Below, one piece after another: positions 52,382 through 64,000 of a stretch of 64,000 bases of DNA (position 1 is the first letter of the stretch; each line of letters begins with the position of its first letter). A program made the position numbers and the translations under genes. Under the pieces are notes generated by a model. It was not told the origin of the DNA and made no database searches. It saw only the letters and a program-made list of their open reading frames with translations. This DNA comes from Marinobacterium alkalitolerans (GTDB taxonomy: Bacteria > Pseudomonadota > Gammaproteobacteria > Pseudomonadales > Balneatricaceae), in contig NZ_JACVEW010000011.1 of NCBI RefSeq assembly GCF_017776525.1, positions 1 to 64,000 on the forward strand, given 5' to 3'.

Positions 52382-53689
52382 TCACTGATCCTTGATACGG
52401 TACTCCGCAGAACGGGCATGCGCGGTCAGGCTTTCCCCCCGTGCCAGTACCGATGCAATCTTGCCGGTTTCTGATGCACCGTCCGGCGAGAACATGATCA
52501 GCGAGGAGCGTTTCTGGAAGTCGTATACGCCCAGCGGTGATGAGAAACGTGCAGTGCCGGAAGTCGGCAGGACGTGGTTGGGGCCTGCGCAGTAGTCTCC
52601 CAGCGCCTCAGCCGTGTAGCGTCCCATGAAGATGGCGCCGGCATGGCGAATCGATGGCAACAGCGCTTCCGGGTCTTCCACGGACAGCTCAAGGTGCTCC
52701 GGCGCGATGCGGTTGCTCAGCTCGGCCGCCTGCTCAAGATCATTCACCTTGATCAGGGCCGCGCGTCCCTGCAGGGAAGCCTCAATAATCTCACGGCGCT
52801 CCATGGTCGGCAGCAGCTTGTTGATGCTGGCTTCTACCTGATCCAGATAGGCCTGATCCGGCGCAATCAGGATAGACTGGGCATCCTCGTCATGTTCCGC
52901 CTGTGAGAAAAGGTCCATCGCGATCCAGTCGGGATCGGTTTTGCCATCGCACACCACCAGAATCTCGGAAGGCCCGGCAATCATGTCGATCCCGACGGTA
53001 CCAAACACCGCACGCTTGGCGGTCGCCACGAAGATATTCCCCGGGCCCACGATCTTGTCAACGCGCGGCACGGTTTCCGTACCATAGGCCAGTGCGGCCA
53101 CCGCCTGAGCACCGCCCAGCGTGAAGACGCGATCGACGCCCGCCAGCGCTGCCGCCGCCAGTACCAGTTCATTCAGCGTGCCGTCCGGTGTCGGGACAAC
53201 CATGATGATCTCTTTCACGCCGGCCACGTGTGCCGGCAGTGCGTTCATCAGCACCGACGACGGGTAAGCGGCCTTGCCGCCGGGCACATAGATCCCGACG
53301 CGATCCATGGGCGTAATCTGCTGACCCAGCATGGTGCCGTCGGCCTCGGTGTACTGCCAGGACTCGCCCTTCTGACGTTCGTGGTAGGCACGCACTCGTT
53401 GAGCGGCCTGCTCCAGCGCTTCACGCTGCGCCTGTGGCAGCCCGTCCAGCGCCTGCTGCAAGCGCGCCTGCCCCAGTTCAAGATCCTGCATGGTTGTGGC
53501 CTGCGTGCGATCGAAACGGTTGGTATATTCCACCAACGCGGCGTCGCCCTCGGCACGTACCCGTGCAATCACCTCATCCACAATTGCATTGACCCGGGTA
53601 TCCGAAACGCTTTCCCAGGCCAGCAACGCTTCCAGTTCGGAATCAAACCCTGCCTGGTTCATATCCAGGCGGCGAATATTGATACTCAT
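52382..53689 (-). CDS. hisD: Histidinol dehydrogenase
   Basis: This 435-residue enzyme performs the last two NAD-linked oxidations of histidine synthesis. It starts at ATG 53689 ([12 protein letters not shown]), overlapping the hisG stop by ATGA; the frame is open further upstream but that part is hisG in another frame. Landmarks are [43 protein letters not shown] and [29 protein letters not shown], with zinc and catalytic Glu/His residues. In Pseudomonas hisC follows hisD; here the degS terminator follows instead. Confidence 0.97.
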   Translation of the reverse strand: MSINIRRLDMNQAGFDSELEALLAWESVSDTRVNAIVDEVIARVRAEGDAALVEYTNRFDRTQATTMQDLELGQARLQQALDGLPQAQREALEQAAQRVRAYHERQKGESWQYTEADGTMLGQQITPMDRVGIYVPGGKAAYPSSVLMNALPAHVAGVKEIIMVVPTPDGTLNELVLAAAALAGVDRVFTLGGAQAVAALAYGTETVPRVDKIVGPGNIFVATAKRAVFGTVGIDMIAGPSEILVVCDGKTDPDWIAMDLFSQAEHDEDAQSILIAPDQAYLDQVEASINKLLPTMERREIIEASLQGRAALIKVNDLEQAAELSNRIAPEHLELSVEDPEALLPSIRHAGAIFMGRYTAEALGDYCAGPNHVLPTSGTARFSSPLGVYDFQKRSSLIMFSPDGASETGKIASVLARGESLTAHARSAEYRIKDQ

Positions 53690-54336
53690 GCCACACCCTC
53701 GCGCTGTGCATCGATTGCACGCTGCAGTTGATCCAGAATGGGCTGGATCACTGCGTGTTTCATCTTCATCGACGGCTGTCCTACCACCAGCCGGGAGCTG
53801 ATATCGGCGATATGCTGCATCGGCTCCAGCCCGTTGGCTCTGAGGGTGTTGCCGGTATCGACAATATCCACAATGCGATCCGCCAGCCCCATGATCGGCG
53901 CAAGCTCCATGGCACCATACAGCTTGATGATATCGACTTGGCACCCCTGACGGGCAAAGTACTCACGGGTCAGGTTAACGAACTTGGTCGCCACCTTCAT
54001 GCGGCCTTCAACGGGAGCCGCGTCCTTCATGCCCGCAACCATCAGCTTGCACTTGGCAATCTCGAGATCGAGCGGCTCATACAGCCCCGCGCCGCCATGT
54101 TCCATCAGCACATCCTTGCCGGCGATCCCCATATCTGCGCCACCGTATTCAACGTAGGTGGGCACGTCGGTGGCACGAATCACCACCAGCTTGATATGGT
54201 CATGGTTGGTATCGAAGATCAGCTTGCGGCTGCTGAAAATATCTTCAGCCGGAACAATATCAGCCGCCGCCAGCAGTGGCAGCGTCTCTTTCAGGATGCG
54301 CCCCTTCGAGAGGGCAATGGTCAGCTGTTGTTTCAT
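53686..54336 (-). CDS. hisG: ATP phosphoribosyltransferase, short form
   Basis: This 216-residue enzyme joins ATP and phosphoribosyl diphosphate in the first step of histidine synthesis. It has the catalytic core ([56 protein letters not shown]) but lacks the C-terminal regulatory domain of the long form. Short HisG works as a complex with HisZ, which is not in the window. It is separated from murA by 22 bases. Confidence 0.96.
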   Translation of the reverse strand: MKQQLTIALSKGRILKETLPLLAAADIVPAEDIFSSRKLIFDTNHDHIKLVVIRATDVPTYVEYGGADMGIAGKDVLMEHGGAGLYEPLDLEIAKCKLMVAGMKDAAPVEGRMKVATKFVNLTREYFARQGCQVDIIKLYGAMELAPIMGLADRIVDIVDTGNTLRANGLEPMQHIADISSRLVVGQPSMKMKHAVIQPILDQLQRAIDAQREGVA

Positions 54337-54358
54337 GGGCCTCTTCGCTCATTCAGCT

Positions 54359-55880
<1,522 letters not shown>

Positions 55881-55946
55881 GCGTAGCCCTTACCTCGTGA
55901 TTAGATTGCATTCCAGAATATGTAAATGTTATCGAAACGGGGGCTG

Positions 55947-55965
55947 AAAGGCGACGCGTCGCCCT
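55947..55965. terminator. Hairpin between mlaB and ibaG
   Basis: A perfect palindrome GGCGACGCGTCGCC (55950-55963) with short flanking AAGG/CTTT extensions lies just downstream of mlaB on the minus strand. It may partly end mla transcription before ibaG. The T tract is poor. Confidence 0.45.
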
Positions 55966-55973
55966 TCCCCCAT

Positions 55974-56270
55974 TCAAGAAAGCCGGTCCGCCAGACCGAC
56001 CAGCCCGGCGATGGAGGAAAACCCGGACGGCGGATTTTCCAGCACCAGCTTCAGGTCACGGCTCTGTGCGTAACGCTGACACACCAGCCACATTGAAAGC
56101 GCCGAGCTGTCCACCCGGTCGATGCCGGACCAGTCCACACGACAGGTGCCACTGGCGCTGGACAACAGCGACAGCAGCGACGTGCGTGCCGACAGCACGG
56201 TCGCAAAGATCATGTCGCCACTCAGCCGTATCTCTTCGGCAGAGACCTGCTCAACCTTCACTGCTGTCAT
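55974..56270 (-). CDS. mlaB: STAS-domain protein MlaB
   Basis: This 98-residue cytosolic STAS protein binds and stabilises the MlaF ATPase in the phospholipid transporter MlaFEDB. The STAS core GTCRVDWSGIDRVDSSALSMWLVCQRYAQSR is typical, with the conserved Ser-Ser pair. It overlaps the end of mlaC by 20 bases. Confidence 0.92.
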   Translation of the reverse strand: MTAVKVEQVSAEEIRLSGDMIFATVLSARTSLLSLLSSASGTCRVDWSGIDRVDSSALSMWLVCQRYAQSRDLKLVLENPPSGFSSIAGLVGLADRLS

Positions 56271-56913
56271 CGTCGTTGCCTGCCGTTTTTTCCAGCTTTA
56301 CATCCTGCATCTTGGCCGCCCAGGCTTCGATGGTGTCACCGATGCTGCGTTGCTGCTGATACAGGTCGGAGAACTGGTTACGGAAGGTGATACGCAGGTT
56401 GATACCGTCCACCATCACGTTGACCAGTGTCCAGCGGTCACCCTGCTTGAGCATGTAATATACCAGCGAGTAGGTTTCGCCGTTGCCGGAACCGACCTCA
56501 ACCGTCACCACCTGCTTCTCCGGCTCGGGGCTCTCGGCACCCGGTGCCTGGATCTTGTAGCGGTCCAGTTCGAAGCCTGCAATGGACTTGGCATAGGTTC
56601 TCAGCAAGGTGGTCTTGAACACCTCGGCGAAGCGTTCACGCTCAGCATCCGTGGCACGGCGGTAATACTTGCCCATGACACGCTTGGCGATGTAGGGGAA
56701 GTCCACCACCGGTGAAATCACCTTTTCGATCTCTGCCATCAGCGGCTCGAGGTTTTCAGTGTTACCGAACTCTTCACGCTCCATCAGCGCCAGCATGTCT
56801 CGGGTTGCCTCATCGACCACCGTGCTGGCTTCCTGCCAGCTTGCCTGCGCGGCTGCCGGGGTTGCCACCAGGGCCAGTGCCGTCATCGCGGCCAGAATCC
56901 ATTGCTTGATCAT
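56251..56913 (-). CDS. mlaC: Phospholipid-shuttle protein MlaC (Ttg2D-type)
   Basis: This 220-residue periplasmic lipid carrier has a signal peptide ending near AQA (about residue 22). The MlaC pattern is PVVDFPYIAKRVMGKYYRRATDAERERFAEVFKTTLLRTYAKSIAGFELDRYKI and DGINLRITFRNQF. It starts at ATG 56913, with AGGTG 7 bases upstream; a GTG at 56922 is possible. It carries phospholipid between the outer-membrane MlaA and the inner-membrane complex. Confidence 0.95.
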   Translation of the reverse strand: MIKQWILAAMTALALVATPAAAQASWQEASTVVDEATRDMLALMEREEFGNTENLEPLMAEIEKVISPVVDFPYIAKRVMGKYYRRATDAERERFAEVFKTTLLRTYAKSIAGFELDRYKIQAPGAESPEPEKQVVTVEVGSGNGETYSLVYYMLKQGDRWTLVNVMVDGINLRITFRNQFSDLYQQQRSIGDTIEAWAAKMQDVKLEKTAGNDDDSSEG

Positions 56914-56914
56914 G

Positions 56915-57373
56915 TTAATCACCTACTTCGTTGAACAGGAACTTGCCGATCAGTTCCTCAAGCACCAGTGCGGACTGAGTGTCCTGAATGTAATCGCCAT
57001 CCGCCAGAGTCTCTTCCTCGGCTCCGGGCACAATACCAATATACTGCTCTCCCAGCAGTCCTGCGGTGAGGATACTGGCAGAACTGTCAGTGGTGAGGTA
57101 ATCCACGTCGTCGAAGATTTCCATCTCCACTTCTGCCATCAGCATCCGCGTATCAATGCGAATGGCGGTCACTTCGCCAATCTGCACCCCTGACATGGAC
57201 ACCTTGGCACGGGGTGTCAAACCGCCAATATTATCGAAGCGGGCATATACCTTGTACCCGTCCGACTGCTGAGAAAGATTCAGCCCGCTGACATTCAGCG
57301 CCAATACCACCAGCGCAAGGATACCGGCAAGCATGAAGACACCGACACCGATTTCCACGTTTCGCATACGCAT
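56915..57373 (-). CDS. mlaD: MCE-domain protein MlaD
   Basis: This 152-residue protein has one N-terminal membrane helix (about residues 8-27) and a single MCE domain (SQQSDGYKVYARFDNIGGLTPRAKVSMSGVQIGEVTAI) ending in a short C-terminal helix. It forms hexameric rings around which lipid passes. It lies 2 bases after mlaE. Confidence 0.96.
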   Translation of the reverse strand: MRMRNVEIGVGVFMLAGILALVVLALNVSGLNLSQQSDGYKVYARFDNIGGLTPRAKVSMSGVQIGEVTAIRIDTRMLMAEVEMEIFDDVDYLTTDSSASILTAGLLGEQYIGIVPGAEEETLADGDYIQDTQSALVLEELIGKFLFNEVGD

Positions 57374-57375
57374 TT

Positions 57376-58158
57376 TCAGAGTTCTCCAAACATCACTGCC
57401 GTCAGGATGAAATCCAGCCCCAGTACGGCCAGTGATGAATACACCACCGTCCGGGTCGTCGCCTGACTGATTCCTTCAGAAGTGGGGATACAGTCGTACC
57501 CCTCAAACACGGCTATCCATGTCACCACTATCCCGAAGCAGACCGCCTTGATGATGCCATTGAGGACATCCTCGTAAAAATCCACGGACTGCTGCATGTT
57601 GGCCCAGAAAGAGCCTTCGTAAATACCCAGCCAGTCAACGGCCACGAGGGAGCCACCCCAGATGCCTACCACGGCAAAGATGATCGCCAGCAACGGCATA
57701 CTGATGAAGCCGGCCCAGAGCCGCGGTGCAATAATGCGTCGCAGGGGGTCCACACCGATCATCTCCAGACTCGCCAGCTGCTCGGTCGCCTTCATCAGGC
57801 CAATTTCTGCCGTCAGCGCCGAGCCGGCACGACCGGCAAAGAGCAGCGCCGCCACGACCGGTGCAAGCTCACGCACCAGGCTCAAGGCAACCATTTGGCC
57901 AACCGCCTGTTCCGAGCCGTAATCGACCAGAATGGTATACCCCTGCAGCCCCAACACCATTCCGATAAAGGCACCGGATACCACGATAATGACCAGTGAA
58001 AGCACACCCACCGAATAGATCTGCCGCAGCACCAGTGGTGCCATCGTCAGCGGCTGAGGGCGCGCCAGCAGCGAAAGCAGCAGAATCTGGCCGGCACGCC
58101 CCAGCGCCGCCAGCCGTGAAAGCCCTCGATGGCCCAGCCTTTGTAGCATGTCCAACAT
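57376..58158 (-). CDS. mlaE: Permease MlaE of the phospholipid ABC transporter
   Basis: This 260-residue inner-membrane protein has five helices. Signatures are [91 protein letters not shown] and [15 protein letters not shown] [18 protein letters not shown]. It is 2 bases from mlaF and from mlaD. Confidence 0.96.
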   Translation of the reverse strand: MLDMLQRLGHRGLSRLAALGRAGQILLLSLLARPQPLTMAPLVLRQIYSVGVLSLVIIVVSGAFIGMVLGLQGYTILVDYGSEQAVGQMVALSLVRELAPVVAALLFAGRAGSALTAEIGLMKATEQLASLEMIGVDPLRRIIAPRLWAGFISMPLLAIIFAVVGIWGGSLVAVDWLGIYEGSFWANMQQSVDFYEDVLNGIIKAVCFGIVVTWIAVFEGYDCIPTSEGISQATTRTVVYSSLAVLGLDFILTAVMFGEL

Positions 58159-58160
58159 TG

Positions 58161-58970
58161 TTACTGCCCCTCCAGCAGGTCCTGCATCAGGTCAGATGCA
58201 CGGTAGTGGAAAGGCACCGGACCATCCGGCAACCCCTGCATGAACTGCCTGACCTGTTCCGACTCGACTTCCGCCAGCTCTTCCGGCGTGCCCTGTGCAA
58301 TCACATGCGCGTCGGACAGAATGTAAATGTAATCCGCAATGCCCAGCGTTTCCTTGATGTCGTGCGACACGATGATACTGGTATGTCCCAGTGCCTGATT
58401 CAAACGCCGGATCAGGTTCACCAGCACGCCCATGGCGATGGGGTCCTGCCCGGTAAACGGCTCGTCGTACATCACGATATCCGGATCGAGCGCAATCGCA
58501 CGAGCCAGCGCCACACGCCGCGCCATGCCACCGGACAGCTCGCTGGGCATCAGGTCACGCGCGCCGCGCAAGCCGACCGCCTGCAGTTTCATCAACACGA
58601 TGTCGCGAATCATGTCGTCAGGCAGCTCGGTATGGACCTGCAGCGGGAACGCCACATTGTCGAACACGCTCATATCCGTAAACAGGGCACCGCTCTGAAA
58701 CAGCATGCCCATGCGTTCGCGCGCCTCGAACAGCTCACGCCGCCCCAAGCCGGGAATATCGGTGCCGTCCAGCAGAATCTGACCTTCATCGGGGTGCAAC
58801 TGCCCCCCTATCAGCTTGAGCAGCGTAGTCTTGCCGGTCCCTGAAGGGCCCATAATCGCGGTCACCTTGCCTCGCGGGACCTGAATATTGACGCGCTCAA
58901 AGATGGCACGACTTCCACGATGAAAGGTCAGGTCACGGATGTCGATGATGCAATCGTTATCAGGCTTCAT
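58161..58970 (-). CDS. mlaF: ATPase MlaF of the phospholipid ABC transporter
   Basis: This 269-residue ATPase drives the MlaFEDB complex that keeps outer-membrane lipid asymmetry. The Walker A is GPSGTGKTT, the signature [14 protein letters not shown], the Walker [15 protein letters not shown] and the switch His SHDIKE. It is first of the operon mlaFEDCB and is divergent from kdsD. Confidence 0.96.
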   Translation of the reverse strand: MKPDNDCIIDIRDLTFHRGSRAIFERVNIQVPRGKVTAIMGPSGTGKTTLLKLIGGQLHPDEGQILLDGTDIPGLGRRELFEARERMGMLFQSGALFTDMSVFDNVAFPLQVHTELPDDMIRDIVLMKLQAVGLRGARDLMPSELSGGMARRVALARAIALDPDIVMYDEPFTGQDPIAMGVLVNLIRRLNQALGHTSIIVSHDIKETLGIADYIYILSDAHVIAQGTPEELAEVESEQVRQFMQGLPDGPVPFHYRASDLMQDLLEGQ

Positions 58971-59159
58971 CTATTGGCACATTCCTGCTTCCATTCAATA
59001 AAGCGCCCCGCATTCAGCCGGGCAAAAATGACTGGGCAATATACCATCATCCCGCGCAAACGTGAATTCAACCCGGGCACCTGTCACGGTTCGTGCTCCG
59101 CCCGACAATGGGGTAAACTAGACAGTTATTTGAGCCAATTCTGAGACGGACACACCTGC

Positions 59160-60131
59160 ATGACTGCTACCGACTACCTGACGTCCGGCCGCCGGACGAT
59201 TCAGCTCGAACTGGAGGCTGTTCAGGAACTGCTTAATCACCTGGACGGGGCTTTCACCCAGGCCTGTGAACTGATGTTCGCCTGTCGCGGCCGCATCATC
59301 GTGACGGGCATGGGCAAATCGGGTCATATCGGCAACAAGATTGCAGCCACCCTGGCCAGCACCGGCACCCCGTCATTTTTCGTGCACCCGGGCGAAGCCA
59401 GCCACGGGGACCTGGGCATGTTTACCGGTGACGATGTTGTTCTGGCCCTGTCCAACTCGGGCGAGACTGCAGAAGTCGTCACCATTCTGCCACTGATCAA
59501 GCGCATGGGCGCCCCGCTGATCAGCATTACGGCCAACGCAGACTCGACTCTGGCACGCAGCGCAGATATCGGCCTGCACATCCCGGTGGACCGCGAAGCC
59601 TGCCCGCTTGGGCTCGCACCCACATCAAGCACTACGGCTCAGCTGGTACTGGGTGATGCACTGGCGATCGCCCTGCTGGAAGCCCGCGGTTTCAGCAGCG
59701 AAGACTTTGCCTTCTCCCACCCGGGTGGCAGCCTTGGGCGCCGACTGCTGCTCAAGGTAGATGACATCATGCATACCGGGGACGAGATCCCCCGCGTTGA
59801 CACCAACACACCGGTACGCGAAGCCCTGCTGGAGATGACCCGCAAACACCTGGGCATGACAGCAGTCACCGATGCCGACGGCAAACTGCTGGGCATTTTC
59901 ACCGATGGTGACTTGCGACGCACACTCGACCAGGGGCTGGACCTGACCAGCACTCCCATCACCGAGGTGATGACCCCCGGCGGCACCAGCGTGCCTCCCG
60001 GGCAGCTGGCGGCTGAAGCCCTGAGTCTGATGCAGGCACGCAAGATCAACGCCCTGCTGGTGGTCGACGAACAGAGCCGCCCGGTGGGTGCGCTCAACAT
60101 GCATGACATGCTCAAGGCGGGGGTAATCTGA
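59160..60131 (+). CDS. kdsD: Arabinose-5-phosphate isomerase KdsD
   Basis: This 323-residue enzyme interconverts ribulose 5-phosphate and arabinose 5-phosphate for Kdo synthesis. An N-terminal SIS domain (VTGMGKSGHIGNKIAATLASTGTPSFFVHPGEASHGDLGM) is followed by two CBS domains (from about residue 205, VDDIMHTGDEIPRV and ITEVMTPGGTSV). It is one base upstream of kdsC. Confidence 0.96.
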   Translation: MTATDYLTSGRRTIQLELEAVQELLNHLDGAFTQACELMFACRGRIIVTGMGKSGHIGNKIAATLASTGTPSFFVHPGEASHGDLGMFTGDDVVLALSNSGETAEVVTILPLIKRMGAPLISITANADSTLARSADIGLHIPVDREACPLGLAPTSSTTAQLVLGDALAIALLEARGFSSEDFAFSHPGGSLGRRLLLKVDDIMHTGDEIPRVDTNTPVREALLEMTRKHLGMTAVTDADGKLLGIFTDGDLRRTLDQGLDLTSTPITEVMTPGGTSVPPGQLAAEALSLMQARKINALLVVDEQSRPVGALNMHDMLKAGVI

Positions 60132-60132
60132 T

Positions 60133-60678
60133 ATGCAACTGGAATCACTCACGCCACAACTGCGTGCCGCACTGAAATCCATCCGCCTGGCTGTCTTCGA
60201 CGTGGACGGCATCCTGACCGATGGTCGACTGAACTTTCTGGCCGATGGTCGCGAGGTCAAAAGCTTCCACACCCTGGACGGGCTTGGCATCAAACTGTTG
60301 CAGCGCTGCGGCATTGAAACCGCCATCATTACCGGGCGCCGCTCCCCTCAGGTGGAGCAGCGAGCCGAAGCACTCGGCATTACCTATCTGCGCCAGGGCC
60401 GTGAAGACAAGCTGACCGCCCTGCGTGAACTCTGGGAACAGAGCGGCCACAACGCCGAACAGACCGCTTACATCGGTGATGACCTGCCCGACCTGTCTGC
60501 CATTATTCATTCTGCCTTTGGTGCAACGGTGCCCAATGGACACCCGCTGGTTCGGCGCGAGGCCGACTGGTGCAGTCAGGCGGCCGGCGGCCAGGGTGCA
60601 GCCCGGGAGTTCTGTGAACTGATTCTGGCAGCGCAGGATAAACTGGACGACCTGTACGCGGAGTACCGTGGATGCTGA
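60133..60678 (+). CDS. kdsC: Kdo-8-phosphate phosphatase KdsC
   Basis: This 181-residue HAD-family enzyme removes phosphate from Kdo 8-phosphate. HAD motif I is FDVDGILTDG, motif II IITGR and motif III YIGDDLPDLS. Length and the C-terminal AAREFCELILAAQ are normal. It overlaps lptC by 7 bases. Confidence 0.96.
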   Translation: MQLESLTPQLRAALKSIRLAVFDVDGILTDGRLNFLADGREVKSFHTLDGLGIKLLQRCGIETAIITGRRSPQVEQRAEALGITYLRQGREDKLTALRELWEQSGHNAEQTAYIGDDLPDLSAIIHSAFGATVPNGHPLVRREADWCSQAAGGQGAAREFCELILAAQDKLDDLYAEYRGC

Positions 60679-61238
60679 CCCAGCGCTGGCGACTTCTGGT
60701 CACGGCCGCTCTGCTGACCCCGCCGCTGATCTGGTGGGGCTGGGGCTCATCCGACCGCACCAGGGCGCCAATCGAAAGCACCAGCGGAGAGCGGATCGAC
60801 TTTTTTGTGGTCCAGGCCGAAGTAACCCGCTGGCAGGATAACGGAGCTGAAGCGCATCGAATCCAGACCCAAGGCATGCACCACCTGATGGACCAGAGCC
60901 TGACCCGCCTTGACGCCCCCGAAGTACAGGTACCGGCGCAAAGCGGCACGGCGCCCTATCGACTGCGAGCGGATACCGGCCGCGTCCCTGACTCACACCA
61001 GCAGGTAGAGCTTGCAGGCAACGTACTGCTTCACGATAATCCCCACTCCGGATCCGCGATTAAGCTCAGCACCGAGCGGCTCACACTCTTCCCCTCGGAA
61101 GACAGGGCCCACACCGACCAGAGCGTATTGATTCAGCGCGGTCAGGACACCACCGAGGCACTCGGCATGGATGTATATTTCAAGGAACAGCGGATCGAAC
61201 TGCTATCGGATGTAAAGGGCCTTTACCATGCACCATAA
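60672..61238 (+). CDS. lptC: LPS transport protein LptC
   Basis: This 188-residue bitopic protein has one N-terminal helix and a periplasmic OstA-like beta-jellyroll (DFFVVQAEVTRWQDNGAEAHRIQTQGMHHLMDQSLTRLDAPEV). It receives lipopolysaccharide from LptB2FG and passes it to LptA. It overlaps lptA by 11 bases. Confidence 0.93.
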   Translation: MLTQRWRLLVTAALLTPPLIWWGWGSSDRTRAPIESTSGERIDFFVVQAEVTRWQDNGAEAHRIQTQGMHHLMDQSLTRLDAPEVQVPAQSGTAPYRLRADTGRVPDSHQQVELAGNVLLHDNPHSGSAIKLSTERLTLFPSEDRAHTDQSVLIQRGQDTTEALGMDVYFKEQRIELLSDVKGLYHAP

Positions 61239-61734
61239 ACGACGCGGATTCTGGCTGGCACTGCTGCTCTGCCTGCCGGGCTTTTCATACGCCCTTCCGG
61301 ATGACCGCAACCAGCCCATCAGTGTCAGTGCAGACCGGGCCAGCATCAACGAGCGCACCGGTGTCACCGTCTACACCGGACGTGTGGAAATTCAGCAGGG
61401 CAGCATGCTGATCAAGGGCGCGCGTGTTGAGCTGCACCGCAACGATGCCGGCGTCGAACGTATCATCTCCACCGGCTCGCCGGCTGAATTCCAGCAGCGG
61501 CCCCAGGCCGACGCACCCCTGACACGCGCCTATGGCAAGCGCATGGATTATCGCGTCACCCAGCAGGAAGTCACCATCACCGAATCGGCACGTGTCGATC
61601 AGGGACAGGACACCTTTACCGGCGAGCGCATCGTCTACAACATGGACAAGGCAATCGTGAATGCCTTCGGCAGCAACAGCGAAGACGGTGAACGTGTACG
61701 CATGGTGATTCAGCCGCGGACGGACAGTAACTGA
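61228..61734 (+). CDS. lptA: LPS transport protein LptA
   Basis: This 168-residue periplasmic bridge protein has a signal peptide ending near SYA/LP (residue 19) and an OstA domain ([44 protein letters not shown]). Monomers join head to tail to carry lipopolysaccharide across the periplasm. Its stop overlaps the lptB start (TGATG). Confidence 0.95.
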   Translation: MHHKRRGFWLALLLCLPGFSYALPDDRNQPISVSADRASINERTGVTVYTGRVEIQQGSMLIKGARVELHRNDAGVERIISTGSPAEFQQRPQADAPLTRAYGKRMDYRVTQQEVTITESARVDQGQDTFTGERIVYNMDKAIVNAFGSNSEDGERVRMVIQPRTDSN

Positions 61735-62471
61735 TGACAGCAACAACCAAGCGTCTTGAAGCCCTTCAACTGGCCAAAAGCTACAAGGGACGCGAAGTCG
61801 TGCGCGATGTTTCCCTGCAGGTCGACAGCGGCCAGATCGTGGGCCTGCTGGGGCCTAACGGCGCCGGCAAAACCACCTGTTTCTACATGATTGTCGGCCT
61901 GATTCAGGCAGATCACGGCCAGATACGCATCAATGAAGATGATCTGACACGCCTGCCCATGCATGAGCGCGCCCGCCGTGGCATCGGCTACCTGCCGCAG
62001 GAGGCCTCGGTGTTCCGCAAGCTCAGCGTGCGTGACAACCTGATGGCCATTCTGGAAACGCGTCCGGAGTTGAGCGCGCAACAGCGCAAAACCCTGCTTG
62101 AAGAGCTGCTGGAAGAGTTTCATATTACGCACTTGCGCGACAGCCTTGGCATGGCCCTTTCCGGCGGCGAACGCCGACGCGTTGAAATTGCCCGTGCGCT
62201 GGCCACCGAGCCGGACTTCATCCTGCTGGATGAGCCCTTTGCCGGCGTAGACCCGATTTCGGTCAACGATATCAAGCAGACCATCCGCCACCTTCAGTCA
62301 CGCGGTATTGGCATACTGATCACTGACCATAACGTGCGCGAGACCCTTGATATCTGTGAGCAAGCCTATATCGTCAGTGAAGGCGGCATCCTTGCGCAGG
62401 GCACGCCGGATGTCATTCTTGCTGACCGCCAGGTACGGCAAGCCTATCTGGGCGAACAGTTCTCTCTTTAG
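61734..62471 (+). CDS. lptB: LPS export ATPase LptB
   Basis: This 245-residue cytosolic ABC ATPase has Walker [10 protein letters not shown], signature [15 protein letters not shown], Walker [14 protein letters not shown] and switch His [10 protein letters not shown]. It energises extraction of lipopolysaccharide from the inner membrane with LptF and LptG, which are not in the window. It is 47 bases upstream of rpoN, the order conserved in proteobacteria. Confidence 0.97.
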   Translation: MTATTKRLEALQLAKSYKGREVVRDVSLQVDSGQIVGLLGPNGAGKTTCFYMIVGLIQADHGQIRINEDDLTRLPMHERARRGIGYLPQEASVFRKLSVRDNLMAILETRPELSAQQRKTLLEELLEEFHITHLRDSLGMALSGGERRRVEIARALATEPDFILLDEPFAGVDPISVNDIKQTIRHLQSRGIGILITDHNVRETLDICEQAYIVSEGGILAQGTPDVILADRQVRQAYLGEQFSL

Positions 62472-62518
62472 GCCATGTATCCACAGGTTCTCCAAGCAGT
62501 CCAATTGGCAGTTCGCAT

Positions 62519-64000
62519 ATGAAGCAGTCACTACAACTCAAGATTGGCCAACAGCTGACCATGACGCCACAGCTGCAGCAGGCTATTCGTCTGCTTCAGC
62601 TTTCGTCACTGGATCTGCAACAGGAGATTCAGGAAGCACTGGACAGCAACCCCCTGCTGGAAGCCGATGAGGAGCACGACACCGGTGCCGAAGCCGAAGC
62701 GGACAGCCGGGAGAGCGCCAGCAGTAACGAAACGAGTGAAAACGCTTCAGATCAGGACGACAACTGGAGCGATGACCAGCCTGATGACCACTGGAATGAG
62801 CAGATCCCTGCCGAGCTGACCACCGACAGCAGCTGGGACGACACCTTCCAGCATCAGCCGGCGCCTGCGCCGACTCGTGATGATGACTGGACACCCGGCG
62901 ACAACGACACCGTCGAGGACAGCCTGCAGGACCACCTGCTCTGGCAGCTCAACCTGACCCCGATGAGTGACGACGACTATCAGATTGCGCTGGCCATCAT
63001 CGATTCGGTCGACAACGACGGCTACCTCACGACCAGTACCGAGGACCTGCTGGAGCACTTTCAGCAGCAGCAACCCGACACCTTTGGCGATGCCGAGCTG
63101 GCCGAAATCGAAGCGGTCCTGCACCGCCTGCAGCAGTTCGATCCGACCGGCGTCTGCGCTCGCAACCTGAACGAGTGCCTGCAGTTGCAACTGCAGCAAC
63201 TGCCTGAAGACACGCCCCTGCGCAACACGGCCATCCGCCTGGTGCGCGACCATCTGAATCTGCTGGGCAGCCATGACTACCGCACCCTGATGCGCCGCAT
63301 GCGACTCAAGGAAACGGACCTGCAGCAGGTGATCACCCTGATTCAGAGCCTGAACCCCAAGCCGGGCGGCATCATCAGCCCGGACGCGGCACAGTATGTC
63401 ATTCCCGATGTCATTGTGCGCAAGCAGCACGGACAGTGGAACGTGAGTCTCAATCAGGAGGCGTCGCCCAAGCTGAAGATCAACAGTCAGTATGCGGAGA
63501 TGGTTCGCCGTGCGGACAACAGCGCCGACAACACCTATCTCAAGAACCACCTGCAGGAAGCGCGCTGGTTCCTGAAAAGCCTGGCCAGCCGCAACGAAAC
63601 CCTGCTCAAGGTCGCGACCGAGATCGTGGCACGGCAGATCGACTTCTTCGAGGAAGGCGAAGAAGGCATGAAACCCATGGTACTGCACGACATTGCGGAA
63701 GCCGTGGACATGCACGAGTCCACCATCTCGCGCGTCACCACACAGAAGTTCATGCACACCCCCCGTGGCATTTTTGAGCTGAAGTACTTTTTCTCCAGCC
63801 ACGTAGGCACCTCGGATGGCGGCGCCGCTTCCTCCACCGCCATCCGCGCCCTGATCAAAAAGCTGGTCAGTGGCGAAAATGCGGCCAAACCGCTGAGCGA
63901 CAACAAGATTGCTCAGCTGCTCAAGGAACAGGGAATCAATGTCGCCCGTCGCACCGTTGCAAAATATCGGGAGGCAATGAACATTCCGCCTTCTAATGAG
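62519..64000 (+). CDS. rpoN: RNA polymerase sigma-54 factor RpoN (3' end cut by window)
   Basis: The frame runs from ATG 62519 to the window edge, 494 codons without a stop. The N-terminal activator-interacting region ([48 protein letters not shown]), an acidic linker (about residues 50-125, rich in Asp and Glu), the core-binding region and the helix-turn-helix ([26 protein letters not shown]) are present. The RpoN box [12 protein letters not shown] is intact near the edge, so only the last few residues are missing. It directs transcription from -24/-12 promoters with AAA+ activators. Confidence 0.97.
   Translation, partial: MKQSLQLKIGQQLTMTPQLQQAIRLLQLSSLDLQQEIQEALDSNPLLEADEEHDTGAEAEADSRESASSNETSENASDQDDNWSDDQPDDHWNEQIPAELTTDSSWDDTFQHQPAPAPTRDDDWTPGDNDTVEDSLQDHLLWQLNLTPMSDDDYQIALAIIDSVDNDGYLTTSTEDLLEHFQQQQPDTFGDAELAEIEAVLHRLQQFDPTGVCARNLNECLQLQLQQLPEDTPLRNTAIRLVRDHLNLLGSHDYRTLMRRMRLKETDLQQVITLIQSLNPKPGGIISPDAAQYVIPDVIVRKQHGQWNVSLNQEASPKLKINSQYAEMVRRADNSADNTYLKNHLQEARWFLKSLASRNETLLKVATEIVARQIDFFEEGEEGMKPMVLHDIAEAVDMHESTISRVTTQKFMHTPRGIFELKYFFSSHVGTSDGGAASSTAIRALIKKLVSGENAAKPLSDNKIAQLLKEQGINVARRTVAKYREAMNIPPSNE

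Noticed and set aside
53690..53944. N-terminal extension of hisD
   Set aside because: The extra 85 codons overlap hisG in another frame; HisD homologues start at MSINIRRLD, and the ATGA overlap with hisG supports that start.

Overview
The window is a chromosomal segment of a gammaproteobacterium, most likely a marine or Oceanospirillales-type organism. The evidence is the Pseudomonas-like order degS/his/murA/mla/kds/lpt/rpoN, a Vibrio/Shewanella-style TonB2-TtpC energising complex, a TRAP transporter, a UPF0313/YgiQ radical SAM protein, and a GC-rich genome punctuated by AT-rich Fur-type operators. The species cannot be named from this alone. No tRNA, rRNA or CRISPR array was seen. Coding density is high; the only clear gene-free stretch above 300 bases is 7429-8116.

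Region by region. 1-1476: the right end of an ISL3-family insertion sequence, then a truncated integron-type integrase and an unidentified remnant. 1477-7168: a catabolic operon mmsA-dctP-dctQ-dctM (methylmalonate-semialdehyde dehydrogenase plus a TRAP importer) with a divergent LysR regulator. 7216-10345: a cold-shock protein with a structured leader, and ygiQ. 10444-33346: a large iron-acquisition block with two TonB-dependent receptors, a Fur-boxed operon PepSY/DUF2271/DUF4198/flavodoxin, a six-gene DUF3450-TtpC-ExbB-ExbD-TonB-TPR operon, and an operon encoding a FhuF-like ferric-siderophore reductase, FhuC, FhuD, FhuB and an exporter-type ABC protein. An NhaC antiporter, mtgA, and a sodium symporter/acetyltransferase pair sit within this block. 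No siderophore synthesis genes are visible, so the block looks suited to using siderophores made elsewhere.

33435-42329: fumarase, a UbiA-type prenyltransferase, a four-gene operon (coiled-coil protein, GST, thpR, trhP), groESL with two sigma-32-like promoters, and fxsA. 42626-51100: an SDR, an AmpG-like permease, a small protein behind a near-perfect Fur palindrome, yajQ, an overlapping trio panE-ppk2-pduO, an HDOD-GAF protein, zapG/yhcB and ybgI.

51184-64000: the conserved envelope/housekeeping cluster. degS converges on hisD-hisG-murA-ibaG and mlaBCDEF (transcribed leftward as mlaFEDCB-ibaG-murA-hisG-hisD). Diverging from it is kdsD-kdsC-lptC-lptA-lptB-rpoN. These genes make Kdo, move lipopolysaccharide and phospholipids across the envelope, start peptidoglycan synthesis, sense envelope stress and encode sigma-54. 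rpoN runs off the right edge only a few residues before its expected end.

The most interesting observations are the iron block with two different reductive systems plus an exporter-type ABC protein in an import operon, the Fur palindrome in front of a small unknown gene, the integron-integrase relic abutting an IS, and the coupling of panE, ppk2 and pduO.
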